A stretch of DNA of 64,000 nt from Erwinia sp. ErVv1 (GTDB taxonomy: Bacteria; Pseudomonadota; Gammaproteobacteria; Enterobacterales; Enterobacteriaceae), in assembly GCF_900068895.1 (NCBI RefSeq), contig NZ_CDPK01000005.1, positions 308,423 through 372,422 on the forward strand, written 5' to 3'. Shown here one piece after another: positions 63,836-64,000 of the stretch. The position numbers and the translations under genes were made by a program. How positions within the stretch are numbered: the first letter of the stretch is position 1; every line of letters begins with the position of its first letter. Under the pieces are notes generated by a model. It had not been told where the DNA came from. It saw only the letters and a list, made by a program, of their open reading frames with translations, and made no database searches.

Positions 63836-64000
63836 TCAGGCAACGATATTCAGGGACTTGATGCGATGATAAAGCGTACGACGGGGGATACCCAGTTCAT
63901 GCACCACATCATCAATTTTATGGCCGTGTCGGTTCAGACAGTCTTTAATCAGGCTGCGTTCGATGCGGCGCAGACGATCTTTTAACAGGGTCGCCTCGCC
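63836..64000 (-). CDS. hrpS: HrpS, sigma-54 enhancer-binding activator (C-terminal part only)
   Basis: The last 54 residues of an - strand gene that runs out of the window. They form a Fis-type HTH (IERSLIKDCLNRHGHKIDDVVHELGIPRRTLYHRIKSLNIVA) as in NtrC-family HrpS. It should activate hrpL at the -24/-12 promoter at 46735. Position next to hrpA fits HrpS. Confidence 0.9.
   Translation of the reverse strand, partial: GEATLLKDRLRRIERSLIKDCLNRHGHKIDDVVHELGIPRRTLYHRIKSLNIVA

Overview
The window looks like chromosomal DNA of a plant-associated member of the Erwiniaceae (Erwinia or Pantoea). The reasons are a complete Hrp1-type type III secretion (T3SS) gene set with HrpL, HrpX, HrpY and HrpS regulators, a DspE/DspF effector and chaperone pair, and enterobacterial core genes (arn operon, fetAB, gcd, pqqU). 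The species cannot be named from the sequence alone.

Layout. (1) 1-5.9 kb: dspE and dspF behind a canonical hrp box. (2) 6.1-16.7 kb: a patchwork of small accessory genes: two RcnB-like proteins, two GNAT acetyltransferases, an MFS exporter divergent from an ArsR-type regulator with a 28-bp operator-like dyad, an IS30-family element, and a Tlde1-like peptidoglycan-targeting toxin with a candidate immunity protein. A ~75-bp dispersed hairpin repeat occurs four times here, once split by the IS30 element. An iron alcohol dehydrogenase and a lipoprotein close the region. (3) 17.2-22 kb: pqqU (PQQ receptor) directly upstream of gcd (PQQ-dependent glucose dehydrogenase), a natural cofactor-uptake and enzyme pair. 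(4) 23.4-30.9 kb: arnBCADTEF for L-Ara4N modification of lipid A, followed by an OmpR-type regulator whose receiver has lost its phospho-acceptor Asp, a periplasmic iron/cobalamin-type binding protein, fetAB and an OprB-type porin. (5) 36.6-38.7 kb: a dense, apparently non-coding repeat cluster with tandem ~0.42-0.46 kb units, 41/82-bp subrepeats, and a diverged inverted copy whose hairpins covary. (6) 38.8-41.4 kb: cioAB-type cytochrome bd oxidase with a DUF2474 small subunit, then 1.2 kb of AT-rich intergenic DNA and an unrecognised membrane protein. (7) 43.8-64 kb: the Hrp T3SS.

How the Hrp genes fit together. HrpX/HrpY (two-component) and HrpS (sigma-54 activator, only its C-terminus is in the window) should drive hrpL from a -24/-12 promoter that is visible at 46735-46750. 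HrpL (ECF sigma) should then read four hrp boxes found here: upstream of dspE, hrpJ, hrpF and hrpA. The hrpJ-hrcU operon and the hrpA-hrpV gene block converge, with hrcU and hrpV only 12 bp apart, while hrpYXL and hrpS lie at opposite ends. As I recall them, E. amylovora and P. stewartii keep hrpS, hrpXY and hrpL together between the two operons, so this arrangement is a circular permutation that resembles Pseudomonas syringae. The effector pair dspEF is about 38 kb from the secretion genes, and no hrpN or hrpW is in the window.
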